From NCBI GenBank assembly GCA_963719055.1, contig CAVRAU010000001.1:186001-250000 (forward strand): a stretch of 64,000 nt of DNA, written 5' to 3'. The position numbers were made by a program, and so were the translations under genes. The notes beneath the pieces are model-generated. The model was given only the letters and a program-made list of their open reading frames with translations. It was not told the origin of the DNA and ran no database searches. Of the stretch, positions 9,383-18,167 are shown in pieces. This stretch comes from CAXMQZ01 sp963719055 (lineage in GTDB: Bacteria; Acidobacteriota; Thermoanaerobaculia; Multivoradales; JAHEKO01). Position 1 is the stretch's first letter; each line of letters starts with the position of its first letter.

Positions 9383-10438
9383 ATGAAACGCATGATCCTG
9401 ATGGTAGCTCTCGCAGCGATCGTCGCCGCCCCGGCCTGGGCCTTCCACGATGGCGGTGTCGCCCATTGCAACGGCTGCCACACCATGCACAACAGCCAGG
9501 ACGGCGCGCTGGTCGATCCCGACAGCCCGAACGGCAACGCCTTCCTGCTGGTCGACGCCACCCCCAGCGACGTCTGCCTCGGCTGCCACGCCACCGGCGA
9601 TCTGGGCGCGGTGTCTCGGCTCGACCCGCTGGCACCCGGCACCGAGTACGGCGGCGGCAACTTCATCTTCCTGCTCGAAGACAACCTCAATGACGGCCAT
9701 GCCGGCGCGACCGAACCCGATCCCGGGCGACGCGGCCGGTCACAACATCGTCGCTCCCGGCTACGGCGTCGCGGCCGACGCCACCCTGACGCCGTCGCCC
9801 GGCGGCACCTTCCCGGCTCGGCATCATGGGCTGCACCAGCTGCCACGACCCGCACGGCAACGAGGACTTCCGGCTGCTCTACGGCACCGGCCGTCTGGTC
9901 CAGGACGTCGTCACCGTTCACCAACCCGGCCCCGATCGCCGACGGCCTCGCGCTCTTCGGCGCCGGCGAGACCAACACCAACCACACCGCCTACCAGGGC
10001 GGCATGAGCGCCTGGTGCGGCAACTGCCACGGCGACTTCCACAACAACAACACCCAGCTGATCCACCCCTCGGGCCAGACCCTCGGCGGCACCATCGCCA
10101 GCACCTACAACCTGTACAACGGCACCGTGCGATCAGACCGGCGGCGTCCAGCGCGACCGCCTACCTGGCGGCGGTTCCGTTCGAGGACGCGGCCAACACC
10201 ACGACCAGCACCGCCGGTCCGACGCGCCTCCAGCCAGGTCTCCTGCATCACCTGCCACCGCGCCCACGCCACCTCGGCGCCGGACGCCGGTCGCTGGGAC
10301 TTCAGCGTGACCTTCCTGCACGAGGACGGCGTGGAGTCCGGCTCCTACGCAGATTCCCGATCCCTACAGCAACTCAACCAGCGCTCGCTGTGCAACAAGT
10401 GCCACAACAAGGACGAGTTCGACGAGAACCCGTTCTGA
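9383..10438 (+). CDS. omcS: OmcS-like hexahaem c-type cytochrome (probable extracellular nanowire subunit), with frame breaks
   Basis: Signal peptide MKRMILMVALAAIVAAPAWA, then AFHDGGVAHCNGCHTMHNS, closely like the mature N-terminus of Geobacter OmcS. Six haem motifs are seen in order: CNGCH, CLGCH, CTSCH, CGNCH, CITCH, CNKCH. Other OmcS landmarks are GHNIVAPGYG, PGGTFPA, GMSAWCGNCH, ATAYLAAVPFED, CHRAHATSAP and a RWDF segment. OmcS is known to polymerise into conductive extracellular filaments with bis-His haems. Reading the whole protein needs about seven +1 frame steps between 9700 and 10400 and one step equivalent to -1. All haem motifs are intact and the second homologue (21322) shows the same order. 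Monocistronic, between a sigma-54 promoter and a strong terminator. Whether it forms filaments here is inference. Confidence 0.85.
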   Translation: MKRMILMVALAAIVAAPAWAFHDGGVAHCNGCHTMHNSQDGALVDPDSPNGNAFLLVDATPSDVCLGCHATGDLGAVSRLDPLAPGTEYGGGNFIFLLEDNLNDGHAGATEPDPGRRGRSQHRRSRLRRRGRRHPDAVARRHLPGSASWAAPAATTRTATRTSGCSTAPAVWSRTSSPFTNPAPIADGLALFGAGETNTNHTAYQGGMSAWCGNCHGDFHNNNTQLIHPSGQTLGGTIASTYNLYNGTVRSDRRRPARPPTWRRFRSRTRPTPRPAPPVRRASSQVSCITCHRAHATSAPDAGRWDFSVTFLHEDGVESGSYADSRSLQQLNQRSLCNKCHNKDEFDENPF

Positions 10439-10463
10439 TCGAGCCTGATTCTGATCTTACTTC

Positions 10464-10498
10464 GACCCGGGGTCACCCGACCCCGGGTCTTTTTCTTT
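10464..10498 (+). terminator. Rho-independent terminator of omcS
   Basis: A perfect 11-bp stem GACCCGGGGTC (10464-10474) / GACCCCGGGTC (10479-10489) with a 4-base loop, followed by TTTTTCTTTT. It isolates omcS from the operon that starts at 10648. Confidence 0.95.
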
Positions 10499-10505
10499 TG
10501 CTCCT

Positions 10506-10647
10506 TGCCTCACCCATAAGGATAGGTAGGCCACGGCCGTAAACCACCCCTCGATGCTGTGCGGAGCTATCCCCATAGCCGTGACTCCGGGGCTCCCGAT
10601 GTGACAGTCTGAGGGCGCTCGAAGCGAGCAGGTCTATAAAGAGAGCG
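10506..10647 (+). promoter_or_regulatory. Structured leader before the EET operon
   Basis: Contains a stem GCCT/AGGC around 10506-10531, a palindrome ACGGCCGT, a perfect hairpin GCTAT-CCCC-ATAGC (10566-10579) and a hairpin GCTCG/CGAGC near 10617-10629. The 3' half faintly resembles a GEMM-I riboswitch (see findings). A promoter is not obvious; TATAAA at about 10634 lacks a good -35 partner. Confidence 0.35.
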
Positions 10648-12804
10648 ATGCGAAGCTACTCCCACAGGTCGAGAGCTCGGCCCGAATCAAGACTATCGTC
10701 GATCCCTACTGCCGGTCCCAGAATCAGGAGGTCGTGGGCGGCTCTGGCGGCGCTCCTACTGGGCTTCTCGTCCAATGCCCTCGCCTTGGATCTGCAGGCT
10801 TCGATCCGCGCCTGGACCGGTCCGGTAGAGACCAATGATGTCTCCCAGGACCAGCTCGACCAGCGCTATCTCTTCACCCTCTCCCAGGAGGTGTCTCCCT
10901 GGCTGCGGCTCTTCGGCAGCTATCGATATACCGGGTTTCGAACTGCGTTCGAAGTGCTTCCAGACTTCGAGCGCACCACGTCTCAGCCCGAGCTCGGCCT
11001 GCTCTACGACCGGCCGACCTTCTCCGCCAGGATTCAAGCCTTCGATCGCGCCATCCGCAGCACGATCGACAGCCAGAATCTCGATGTTCGCTCGTATGTT
11101 GGCGACTTCGACTGGCGCCCGGGCTGGGGCCCCCTGTTCACCCTACGGCTCCAAGACGACACCAACACGGCCGATCCGGCAGTCTTTGGTCGCGACGTGA
11201 GCTTCCGACGGCTCGGCTTCAGCATCCGAGAAGAGCGCTTTCGAACCTGGACCGCCGTCTATGGATTCGAGTTCACCGACACCAGCAACCAACTGTCGCA
11301 ATTCGAGCTCCAGGATACCGCCAATCTATTGAGAGTGACCTTTGGGGACCGTTGGTTTCAGGATCGTTGGGCCCTTTCTCTGGACAGCCGTATTCGCTAT
11401 ATCGAGCGTTCATCCAAGCAAGGCTTGGGACCGGGTGTCATCAACCAGCCGGTTCCGGTGAGCCAGGGTCTGTACACTGTCAATACTGCACCGGCCAGCG
11501 GTCCGCTCGATCCCGCGCCCGGGTTGATCGACGGCGACCGGGAGTCACCCACGGTCCCGCCGATCGACATCGGGGCCTCGAACACCTTTCGCAACATCGG
11601 CGTCGACCTGGGCCTGACGCGGCCGATCACCCAGCTGGAGATCTCGGTCGATCGCCCGTCCGGGCCAGGTCTGGTCTGGGAAGTCTGGGAAAGCCCCGAC
11701 AACCTCAATTGGTTCAGGGTTCCGGGCGCACAGGCTCTTTGGGATGGTGCGTTTCTCAGATACGTCATCACCCTACCGGAGACCCAGAATCGCTTCTTCA
11801 AGGCCATCAACCTCTCCCCCAATGCGGCCATCGGTGTGCTGGTAACCGAGATTCGCGCCCTGATCGAGTCCGGGGTCGATGAGGAGAGCTCCGGCTCGGG
11901 GACCGATGGCTGGATCGATCTGCGCACGAGCTTTGCCGTGACCCGCCGAGTCGAGCTGACGCTTTTCGGGCTCGGGCGCCAGGATCTGGATCTGGCCCTC
12001 GGCTCCTCCAGTCGGACCCGTGACACCCTCGACTACGGCGGCCAGGTTCGGGTCGGCCTGACCAGGGAGCTCGAGCTTCGTTTCGACTACCGCATCACCG
12101 ATCTCGAGGAGAACCAGACGCCGGTCTTCGAGAGCCAACAAGAGTGGGCCAGCGCGCTGCTCGACTGGCAGCCGCTTCCGACCGTCAACGTCATCGCCTC
12201 GGCCGACACCAGGGACGAGACCCAGGGCGAGGAACCGATCCGGTCCTCGGACTCGCTGAATCTCCGGGTGATCACGGATCTCTTCCCGAGGCTCTCGGTC
12301 ACCAACCGATGGATCCTCTCCGAGACCGACGATTTCTTCTCGGGCTTCTCGCAGACCACGCAGCAGTGGATCCTCACGTTCGATGGGCGCCCGACAGATG
12401 GCTGGTTCCTCGCGGGTGGCGTCACCTACCAACGATTCGACTCCACCGGGGTCGTCACCCTTACCGACCGCACCAACGTTCTGCTGCAGACCACCTGGCT
12501 GATCGTCCGCTACCTGACATTCAATGGCAACTGGAACTACGGTATAACCAATCTGGACGACACCTTTACCCAGCGGTACTCTCTGAGCTGGAATCCCGGC
12601 AGGAAGCTCGCTTTCGCGGTGAGTTTCTCGCAGGTAGACTCGGGCGATTCGAGCCTGACGCGAAGCACGAACGGCACGCTCAATTACCGGCTGAATCGCT
12701 GGTTCACGATGTGGCTGAGCGCCAACAACTCGCAGACCTTTTTGGGTCTGCTCGACGAAAACGAGACCACTTCCTATCGATTCGGAGTCAATCTCAATGT
12801 CTAG
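10648..12804 (+). CDS. Outer-membrane beta-barrel protein with an inserted discoidin-like domain
   Basis: 718 residues with no frame break. An Arg-rich start and signal helix (SWAALAALLLGFSSNALA) precede a long series of alternating hydrophobic and polar beta strands (WLRLFGSYRYTGFRTAF, LDYGGQVRVGLTRELELRFDY, SLSWNPGRKLAFAVSFSQ) ending RFGVNLNV, as in porins. Residues about 300-395 (NIGVDLGLTRPITQLEISVD, VWEVWESPDNLNWFRV, NRFFKAINLSP) look like a discoidin/F5-F8 type jelly-roll inserted between strands. First gene of a coupled operon with multihaem cytochromes, so the likely role is a trans-outer-membrane conduit or an export channel for the OmcS-like filaments. The family name is uncertain; barrel and export are well supported. 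Confidence 0.75.
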   Translation: MRSYSHRSRARPESRLSSIPTAGPRIRRSWAALAALLLGFSSNALALDLQASIRAWTGPVETNDVSQDQLDQRYLFTLSQEVSPWLRLFGSYRYTGFRTAFEVLPDFERTTSQPELGLLYDRPTFSARIQAFDRAIRSTIDSQNLDVRSYVGDFDWRPGWGPLFTLRLQDDTNTADPAVFGRDVSFRRLGFSIREERFRTWTAVYGFEFTDTSNQLSQFELQDTANLLRVTFGDRWFQDRWALSLDSRIRYIERSSKQGLGPGVINQPVPVSQGLYTVNTAPASGPLDPAPGLIDGDRESPTVPPIDIGASNTFRNIGVDLGLTRPITQLEISVDRPSGPGLVWEVWESPDNLNWFRVPGAQALWDGAFLRYVITLPETQNRFFKAINLSPNAAIGVLVTEIRALIESGVDEESSGSGTDGWIDLRTSFAVTRRVELTLFGLGRQDLDLALGSSSRTRDTLDYGGQVRVGLTRELELRFDYRITDLEENQTPVFESQQEWASALLDWQPLPTVNVIASADTRDETQGEEPIRSSDSLNLRVITDLFPRLSVTNRWILSETDDFFSGFSQTTQQWILTFDGRPTDGWFLAGGVTYQRFDSTGVVTLTDRTNVLLQTTWLIVRYLTFNGNWNYGITNLDDTFTQRYSLSWNPGRKLAFAVSFSQVDSGDSSLTRSTNGTLNYRLNRWFTMWLSANNSQTFLGLLDENETTSYRFGVNLNV

Positions 12805-13399
12805 TCCGAAAACCCTTAGACGAACCAATACATCGGTTCTGTCCACTTGCGTCGCCATCCACCTGTTAGCCTGGTGCACAGCCTGCACCAGCAATCCAGA
12901 GCCGACCCAGTTCACCAACCCCAGGTTCGACTTCGGCTATGTCGAGAAGGTGGCGGTGCTCCCGCTCGAGAATCTCTCTGAGGACCGACAGGCGGCCGAA
13001 CGCGCCACGCGACTGCTGATCACGGCGCTCCTCGCTTCGGGTGCCGTCGACGTGGTCGAGCCCGGCGAGGTGCGGGCGGTGCTCGATCGAATTCCGGGCC
13101 GGACCGTGCCTCCGACGACCGAGCAGGTTCTCGAGATCGGCAAGGCTCTCGAGGTGCAAGCGGTTGTCACCGGTAGCGTCGCCCAGTCGGAATTGGTACG
13201 CTCTGGCACCACCTCGGTACCGACCGTCACCATCGATCTGCATATGCTCGAGACCGAGACCGGAGCGTCGGTCTGGGCGGCGACCCACACCGAACAGGCA
13301 TCCACCCTGAGCACCAAAGTACTGGGAACCGGTGCCGAACCAATTTCTGCCACGACCCGCAAGTGCATTCGCGAGCTTCTTCGGTCGCTGCTCAGCTGA
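12797..13399 (+). CDS. CsgG-like outer-membrane lipoprotein
   Basis: 200 residues, start ATG 12797 overlapping the barrel gene by 8 bases. An N-terminal signal with lipobox WCTAC puts the acylated Cys near residue 30. The core VAVLPLENLSEDRQAAERAT, LLASGAVDVVEPGEVRAVLDR and VQAVVTGSVAQSE matches the CsgG / TolB-N-like fold used by curli secretion and related outer-membrane assembly lipoproteins. CsgG forms a secretion pore for extracellular amyloid fibres. A protein of this type beside filament-forming cytochromes suggests help in assembly or secretion, but many CsgG-like proteins have other roles. The protein lacks the length of true CsgG (about 260 residues). Confidence 0.65.
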   Translation: MSSPKTLRRTNTSVLSTCVAIHLLAWCTACTSNPEPTQFTNPRFDFGYVEKVAVLPLENLSEDRQAAERATRLLITALLASGAVDVVEPGEVRAVLDRIPGRTVPPTTEQVLEIGKALEVQAVVTGSVAQSELVRSGTTSVPTVTIDLHMLETETGASVWAATHTEQASTLSTKVLGTGAEPISATTRKCIRELLRSLLS

Positions 13400-13418
13400 A
13401 TCCCTGACTGTCCCGACG

Positions 13419-14516
13419 ATGCGAAGATTCGTGATTCTCCTGCCGCTCTTGCTAGCCCTCTGGACCGACCTGCTTTGGGCGCGGTCCGACGCCGGGACCC
13501 TGGCGCTGCCTGACGGAAGGGGCCTCATCCTGCCGATACAGGATCGTGCCGGATCGCCGGAAACCACCGAGTTTCTGGATCTGCTGGTCCGTCAGGACCT
13601 CTCGCGCTTGGGTTCCGAGCTCGGGGACGGAATCGGCCTTCGCGACACGCTGCGTCGCCTGCGAGTTCGAGAGGTTGCGACCTCCACTTCTGAGGAGCTC
13701 TTGCAGTTGTCCCAGCTCCTCGAGTTCGATTGGCTGGTGTCCATCACGCTGCACGAGCTGGTCCGTGAGGCGATCCCAAAGGTGACCCTGTCGGCGCAGA
13801 TCTTCAGGCCAGCGAAGGCTTCGCTCGACTGGTCCGGCTTTGTCTCGGTCACCGGGCTCGATCGCGAGACCTGGCTCGGGCTCGGCAGGATCGACTCCGC
13901 TGACGACCTTCTACGCCTCGCAACCCGACTTCTGTTCGCAGACTTCGACGCTACCGCGCCGCGCAGACCCAAGGCACGAATCCGCAAGTCCCGAGGTGGA
14001 TTCTTGCGGGGAGAGGTCACTCCGGAGAGCTCCGGACCTGTGGCGGTGGTGCCCTTCGAAAGTCTCGTCGACCGTGAGCCGTTCGTGGTCGCGGAGCTAC
14101 ACACCAGGGCCTGGCTGGCCGCTCTGGTCAGCCGAGGATTCGACGTCGTCCGACCCGGAGCCGTTCACCAGGTGATGCGGGGGCAAAACAGGCTCCTTCT
14201 CGGGGAGGTCGATCTGGCGACCGCAACATCGATCGCCGACGAGATCGGCGCGGAGTGGGTGCTCTCCGGCACCGTCGAGACCTACCAGGCCGGAAGCGGC
14301 CTGCAGCCGCGACCTTGGGTGGCAGTAGGAGCCCGGCTGGTGCACTCCCGATCCGGTCAGATTCACTGGATCGACGGTCTCGAACAGCGCGGCTCGGACA
14401 CCGATGGTCTGTTTCAGCGCGGCCGCGTGTATTCGGCCGCTACCCTGTCGCTCGGGATGGCCCAATCCCTGATCGGCGAATTCACATCCCCTCCCAGGTA
14501 CTCGCAGAGTCCATGA
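13419..14516 (+). CDS. Second CsgG/TolB-N-like secreted protein (two half-domains)
   Basis: Starts at ATG 13419 (MRRFVILLPLLLALWTDLLWA, a clear signal peptide), 365 residues. It holds two similar halves: LPIQDRAGSPETTEFLDLLV near residue 35 and VAVVPFESLVDREPFVVAEL near residue 210. The second half continues FDVVRPGAVHQVMRGQ and GAEWVLSGTVETYQ. This is the same strand-helix pattern as the upstream lipoprotein, so the pair probably arose by duplication. No lipobox, so it is probably periplasmic. It overlaps the next gene by ATGA. Function by context: outer-membrane assembly for the EET apparatus. Confidence 0.55.
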   Translation: MRRFVILLPLLLALWTDLLWARSDAGTLALPDGRGLILPIQDRAGSPETTEFLDLLVRQDLSRLGSELGDGIGLRDTLRRLRVREVATSTSEELLQLSQLLEFDWLVSITLHELVREAIPKVTLSAQIFRPAKASLDWSGFVSVTGLDRETWLGLGRIDSADDLLRLATRLLFADFDATAPRRPKARIRKSRGGFLRGEVTPESSGPVAVVPFESLVDREPFVVAELHTRAWLAALVSRGFDVVRPGAVHQVMRGQNRLLLGEVDLATATSIADEIGAEWVLSGTVETYQAGSGLQPRPWVAVGARLVHSRSGQIHWIDGLEQRGSDTDGLFQRGRVYSAATLSLGMAQSLIGEFTSPPRYSQSP

Positions 14517-16237
14517 TGAAAAAACACTTGCGGCTTTTGAGAAAGGTTATACCCACCACCATGCGTCCGCTCGCAGCGGTCTTCGTCCTCGCCTGGACCA
14601 GTCCTGGTCTGGCGTCCTCGCCACCGACCACAATAGCGGTCGTCAACGGCGAGCCGGTTCCCGTCGAACAGGTCGCGAGAACGCTCAGTCGCAGCCATCA
14701 GGCCGCACCCGATACCGAAGGGGTCGCGATGGACCTTGACCGGTTGCTGTTCAAGGTCATCAACGACGTTCTGCTGGCCCAGGAGGCCCGCGCCATGGGC
14801 ATGCACGAGGACGAGCCCGTGGTGCAAGAGGTCGCCGACTACAGACGCCGACTCGCCAAACGGAAGCTGGAGGCCGAGGAGATCACGTCCCGCTCAGAGC
14901 CGACCGAGGAGGAGATTCGACGCTTCTTCGAGAGCCGCTACCGCCGAGTGACCTTCCGAGTCGTCACGGCGTATGACCAGAGCGCCGCCGCAGGCCTGCT
15001 CGAGAAGCTGCAAGAGGGCGCCGACATGGAGTCCCTGGCGGAACAAGAGTCGGTCGACCCCTATCGAGCGCGGGGTGGTCTGGTGGACGACATCGAGCAC
15101 GTCGATCTCCAGATGAGCATTGCCGACCTGCTGTTCTCGCTCGATCCGGGTGAGCTCGGAGGTCCCGTTCAGACGAGCCTCGGCTACTCGATCGTCAAGC
15201 CGGAGTCCTTCGCTCCCCCCGCTGAAGGCCGATTCGAAGAGGTCGAGAAAGACGTGCGGGCGGTTGTCAGGATGAACAAGGCTCGGAGAGCCAGGCGCTC
15301 GCTCGGAGCCAAGCTCCTGGACCAGCACAGCGTAGAGATCGACCAAGCCGTCGTCGACGCGATGCAACCGAGCCGCCGTCCGGATGGCCGACTGGTGCCG
15401 ACGATCGCGCATCCCGAGGACACCGTGCTCAGGATCGACGGCAACCCGGCACTCACCGCCGCGGAGCTCGGCAAGGAACTGCTGTCCCGTTGGAAGGGCG
15501 TGCGCAATGAGGATGCCGCACGTGTCGCGGCACCGATCGTTCTGACCGGGCTGGTGGACGAGGCGTTGCTGCAGGCCGAGGCCGAGAAGCGCGGCTACGA
15601 CAAGCTCCCGGAGGTGGAAAGGGCCGCCGCCGTCTTCGAGTCCGATCTGCTGGTCTCGAGATACCTGACTGAGGTAGTTCAGCCCCAGATCGAGGTGCGT
15701 CCCGAAGAGATGCGCTCCTACTACGAGGCACACAAAGAGGAGCTACACCGGCCGCCTCGAGTCAGGCTCGGCCAGGTCACGGTCGCCACCCTCGCCTTGG
15801 CCGAGAAGCTCGCCCAGGATCTTCGAGCCGGCGCCGACCTCGCCTGGGTCGTCAAGCAGCACTCGATCGACGGCTTCAAGCAATCGGGCGGAGACCGGGG
15901 TTGGTACGAACTGCAGCCGGGAGTTCCAGATTTCAACAAGGACCTCTTCGAGGCAGAGGTTGGAGTCGTACTGGATCCAATCGGAGAGCCCGGCTTCTGG
16001 GTCGTGCTGAAGGTCCTGGCGCGCGAAGAGCAGGGCATCTACGACTACGACGAGATCTCCGGCAACATTCGGGACAAGGTTCTCGAGCAGAAGACCAGGG
16101 AAGAGCTGGACAAGCTGATTACGACTCTCAGAGACCGATCTGAGGTCGAAATTGACATCGATAGCCTCGACCAGCTGCGCATCACCGGCTTGCAGAGCCT
16201 GGATACGCATCAAGGGGACGGACTTGGACACCAATAG
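14513..16237 (+). CDS. Periplasmic SurA/PpiC-type peptidyl-prolyl isomerase with two parvulin domains
   Basis: 574 residues from ATG 14513 (ATGATG; the second ATG is equally possible). Signal peptide MRPLAAVFVLAWTSPGLASS, a SurA-like N-terminal helical region (IAVVNGEPVPVEQVARTL), then two parvulin-like segments. The first is near residues 145-235 (FRVVTAYDQSAAAGLLEKL, DPGELGGPVQTSLGYSIVK) and the second near 415-510 (PPRVRLGQVTVATLALAEKL, SGGDRGWYELQPGVPDF). It should chaperone secreted or outer-membrane proteins, probably the barrel and the cytochromes of this operon. Coupled to both neighbours by short overlaps. No frame breaks. Confidence 0.85.
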   Translation: MMKKHLRLLRKVIPTTMRPLAAVFVLAWTSPGLASSPPTTIAVVNGEPVPVEQVARTLSRSHQAAPDTEGVAMDLDRLLFKVINDVLLAQEARAMGMHEDEPVVQEVADYRRRLAKRKLEAEEITSRSEPTEEEIRRFFESRYRRVTFRVVTAYDQSAAAGLLEKLQEGADMESLAEQESVDPYRARGGLVDDIEHVDLQMSIADLLFSLDPGELGGPVQTSLGYSIVKPESFAPPAEGRFEEVEKDVRAVVRMNKARRARRSLGAKLLDQHSVEIDQAVVDAMQPSRRPDGRLVPTIAHPEDTVLRIDGNPALTAAELGKELLSRWKGVRNEDAARVAAPIVLTGLVDEALLQAEAEKRGYDKLPEVERAAAVFESDLLVSRYLTEVVQPQIEVRPEEMRSYYEAHKEELHRPPRVRLGQVTVATLALAEKLAQDLRAGADLAWVVKQHSIDGFKQSGGDRGWYELQPGVPDFNKDLFEAEVGVVLDPIGEPGFWVVLKVLAREEQGIYDYDEISGNIRDKVLEQKTREELDKLITTLRDRSEVEIDIDSLDQLRITGLQSLDTHQGDGLGHQ

Positions 16238-18167
16238 CAACTGCAGATTCCACCTGTTTCGTCTGGCGCTGATTTCGCTCTTGATCGCCGCGGCGTCAAT
16301 TTCAGCAGCCTCCGCGCAGCTCAAGCGCGGTTCGAGGTTTCAGCAGGGCGGCACGTGTGCCGGCTGTCATCAGGAGGTCGGCTCCGACGTGCTCGTCGAG
16401 CACCAACCGTTTGCCCAGGGTGAGTGTGGTTCATGCCACAAGCCACACGGGTTGGTCGGCGCCCTACGCTTGCAGAAACCGGAGCCCGACCTCTGTCTCG
16501 AGTGTCACGAAGCCACGACCCTGGAGCTCCAGAAAGAGCATCAACACCCGTCGGTCAGCGAATGCTCCGATTGCCATGACCCGCACGGCTCGAATCATCC
16601 GGCGATCTTGCGAGACAGCGAAACGGACCTCTGCGGCAGCTGCCACGGTGGCACCGGCTTCTCCGGCAGCGTCGCTCATCCGCCCGCGGCCGACCAGTGT
16701 TCGAGCTGTCACCTACCCCATGGCAGTGACACGGCCCGCTTGCTCTCGCAAGAGGAGGTTCTCCTGTGTGCCTCCTGCCACGAGTCGGGAGCCGGAGACT
16801 TCTCCCAGAGCCATTCGGGACTACCCGTCTCCAGCGTCAGCTGCAGCTCGTGCCACCCCCCTCATTCCGGCTCCAATGATCCTCTGTTGCGAGCCTCGGT
16901 TCACCCCGAGCTCGATTGCTCGACCTGTCACGAGGATCCATCCCAGACCGCGCCAGCCATGGGAGCAGCGGTGTGCCTACAGTGCCACGACAGGCCCGAG
17001 GCGGCTGCGGTCACTTCGGTGCATGAGCCGGCGGCAGCCGGCGAATGCCTGCTCTGCCACGATCCCCATACGTCAGACGTCGCACCGCTGCTTACGGCAA
17101 CGCAGGTCGAGCTCTGTTCGGAATGTCACGCGGAGTTCCAGGAGGTAATGGCCTTGCCGCACGCCCACGAAGCGACGACAGAGTGCACCAGCTGTCATCA
17201 AGGCCACGAATCGGCCCACCCCGTCTTGCTGGCCGCCGATGCCCGTAGCCTCTGCGTCGAGTGCCACGAGGATCCTGCCGAGATCGATGCGGATTTCCTC
17301 CACCCGCCAGCCGCCGATGATTGCCTACTCTGCCACGATCCACACGGCAGCGGGCGTCAAGCCCTACTGGCGGCCAACGAGGGCGAACTGTGCGGGGAGT
17401 GTCACGCAGGCATCGGCACGCGTTCCGGCATGCCGGTCCTGCACGCGCCGGTGGCCTCCGGCAACTGCTCCTCTTGCCATCAGCCACACCATGGACCAGC
17501 GAAACTGATGCGGGCGCAGGGGCAGGATCTCTGTCGCCAATGTCACGACGATCTCCTGAACGTCGCCCCGACCGCCGAGCAGCACGCCCCCTTCGCTGAC
17601 GGCAGCTGCGACACCTGCCACCTCAGTCACGCCTCGGAGTTCGAGGGTCTCCTGGTGACTTCAACCGCAACTCTCTGCGCAGAGTGTCACGATCTCGAGT
17701 TGGCCTCCGATCCGGGAGGCACTACCCATGCTCCTGTCGCCGAGGGGGACTGTGCCGCCTGCCACCAGCCGCATGCAAGCGAGGTCCAGCCGTTTCTGGT
17801 CGCGCCCGCTCGCTCGCTGTGCACGAGCTGTCATCAGGACCTGGAGGCGCAGCTGATCAGTATGCCGGTCCACGCACCGGCGATGGAAGATGACGGCTGC
17901 CTGAGCTGCCACGGAGCCCACGCCACAGACCACGGCGACCTGCTGCGAGCCAGCATCAGCGACACGTGTACCGACTGCCACGACGGCTCCTCGGCGGACT
18001 TCATGGGTCAGCACCTCGGGCTCACCGCAACGGCCATCGATTGCCGCGGATGCCACGATCCGCATGCCTCGCAGAGGGCGGGCATGATGAATCAGGAGAT
18101 CCACTCACCGTTCGCCGAAGGGGACTGCTCCATGTGCCACGTACAACAGGAAGGAGACACCCGATGA
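16224..18167 (+). CDS. 26-haem c-type cytochrome, periplasmic or secreted
   Basis: 647 residues from TTG 16224, chosen because it has AAGGGGA upstream and yields a clean signal peptide (LALISLLIAAASISAASAQ); it overlaps the isomerase gene by 14 bases. I count 26 CxxCH motifs between CAGCH (near residue 50) and CSMCH at the end, roughly one every 23 residues. Many are followed by DPH, QPH or KPH, typical of doubled haem-binding repeats of cytochrome c3/NrfB type. Such a protein is a molecular wire across the periplasm. The ATGA overlap with the next cytochrome means coupled translation. No frame breaks over 1.9 kb. No membrane anchor after the signal, so it is probably soluble or bound to the barrel. 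Confidence 0.9.
   Translation: MDTNSNCRFHLFRLALISLLIAAASISAASAQLKRGSRFQQGGTCAGCHQEVGSDVLVEHQPFAQGECGSCHKPHGLVGALRLQKPEPDLCLECHEATTLELQKEHQHPSVSECSDCHDPHGSNHPAILRDSETDLCGSCHGGTGFSGSVAHPPAADQCSSCHLPHGSDTARLLSQEEVLLCASCHESGAGDFSQSHSGLPVSSVSCSSCHPPHSGSNDPLLRASVHPELDCSTCHEDPSQTAPAMGAAVCLQCHDRPEAAAVTSVHEPAAAGECLLCHDPHTSDVAPLLTATQVELCSECHAEFQEVMALPHAHEATTECTSCHQGHESAHPVLLAADARSLCVECHEDPAEIDADFLHPPAADDCLLCHDPHGSGRQALLAANEGELCGECHAGIGTRSGMPVLHAPVASGNCSSCHQPHHGPAKLMRAQGQDLCRQCHDDLLNVAPTAEQHAPFADGSCDTCHLSHASEFEGLLVTSTATLCAECHDLELASDPGGTTHAPVAEGDCAACHQPHASEVQPFLVAPARSLCTSCHQDLEAQLISMPVHAPAMEDDGCLSCHGAHATDHGDLLRASISDTCTDCHDGSSADFMGQHLGLTATAIDCRGCHDPHASQRAGMMNQEIHSPFAEGDCSMCHVQQEGDTR

Noticed and set aside
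11773..12918. A 381-codon minus-strand frame
   Set aside because: Shadow of the barrel gene, which has a signal peptide and strand pattern in the plus frame.
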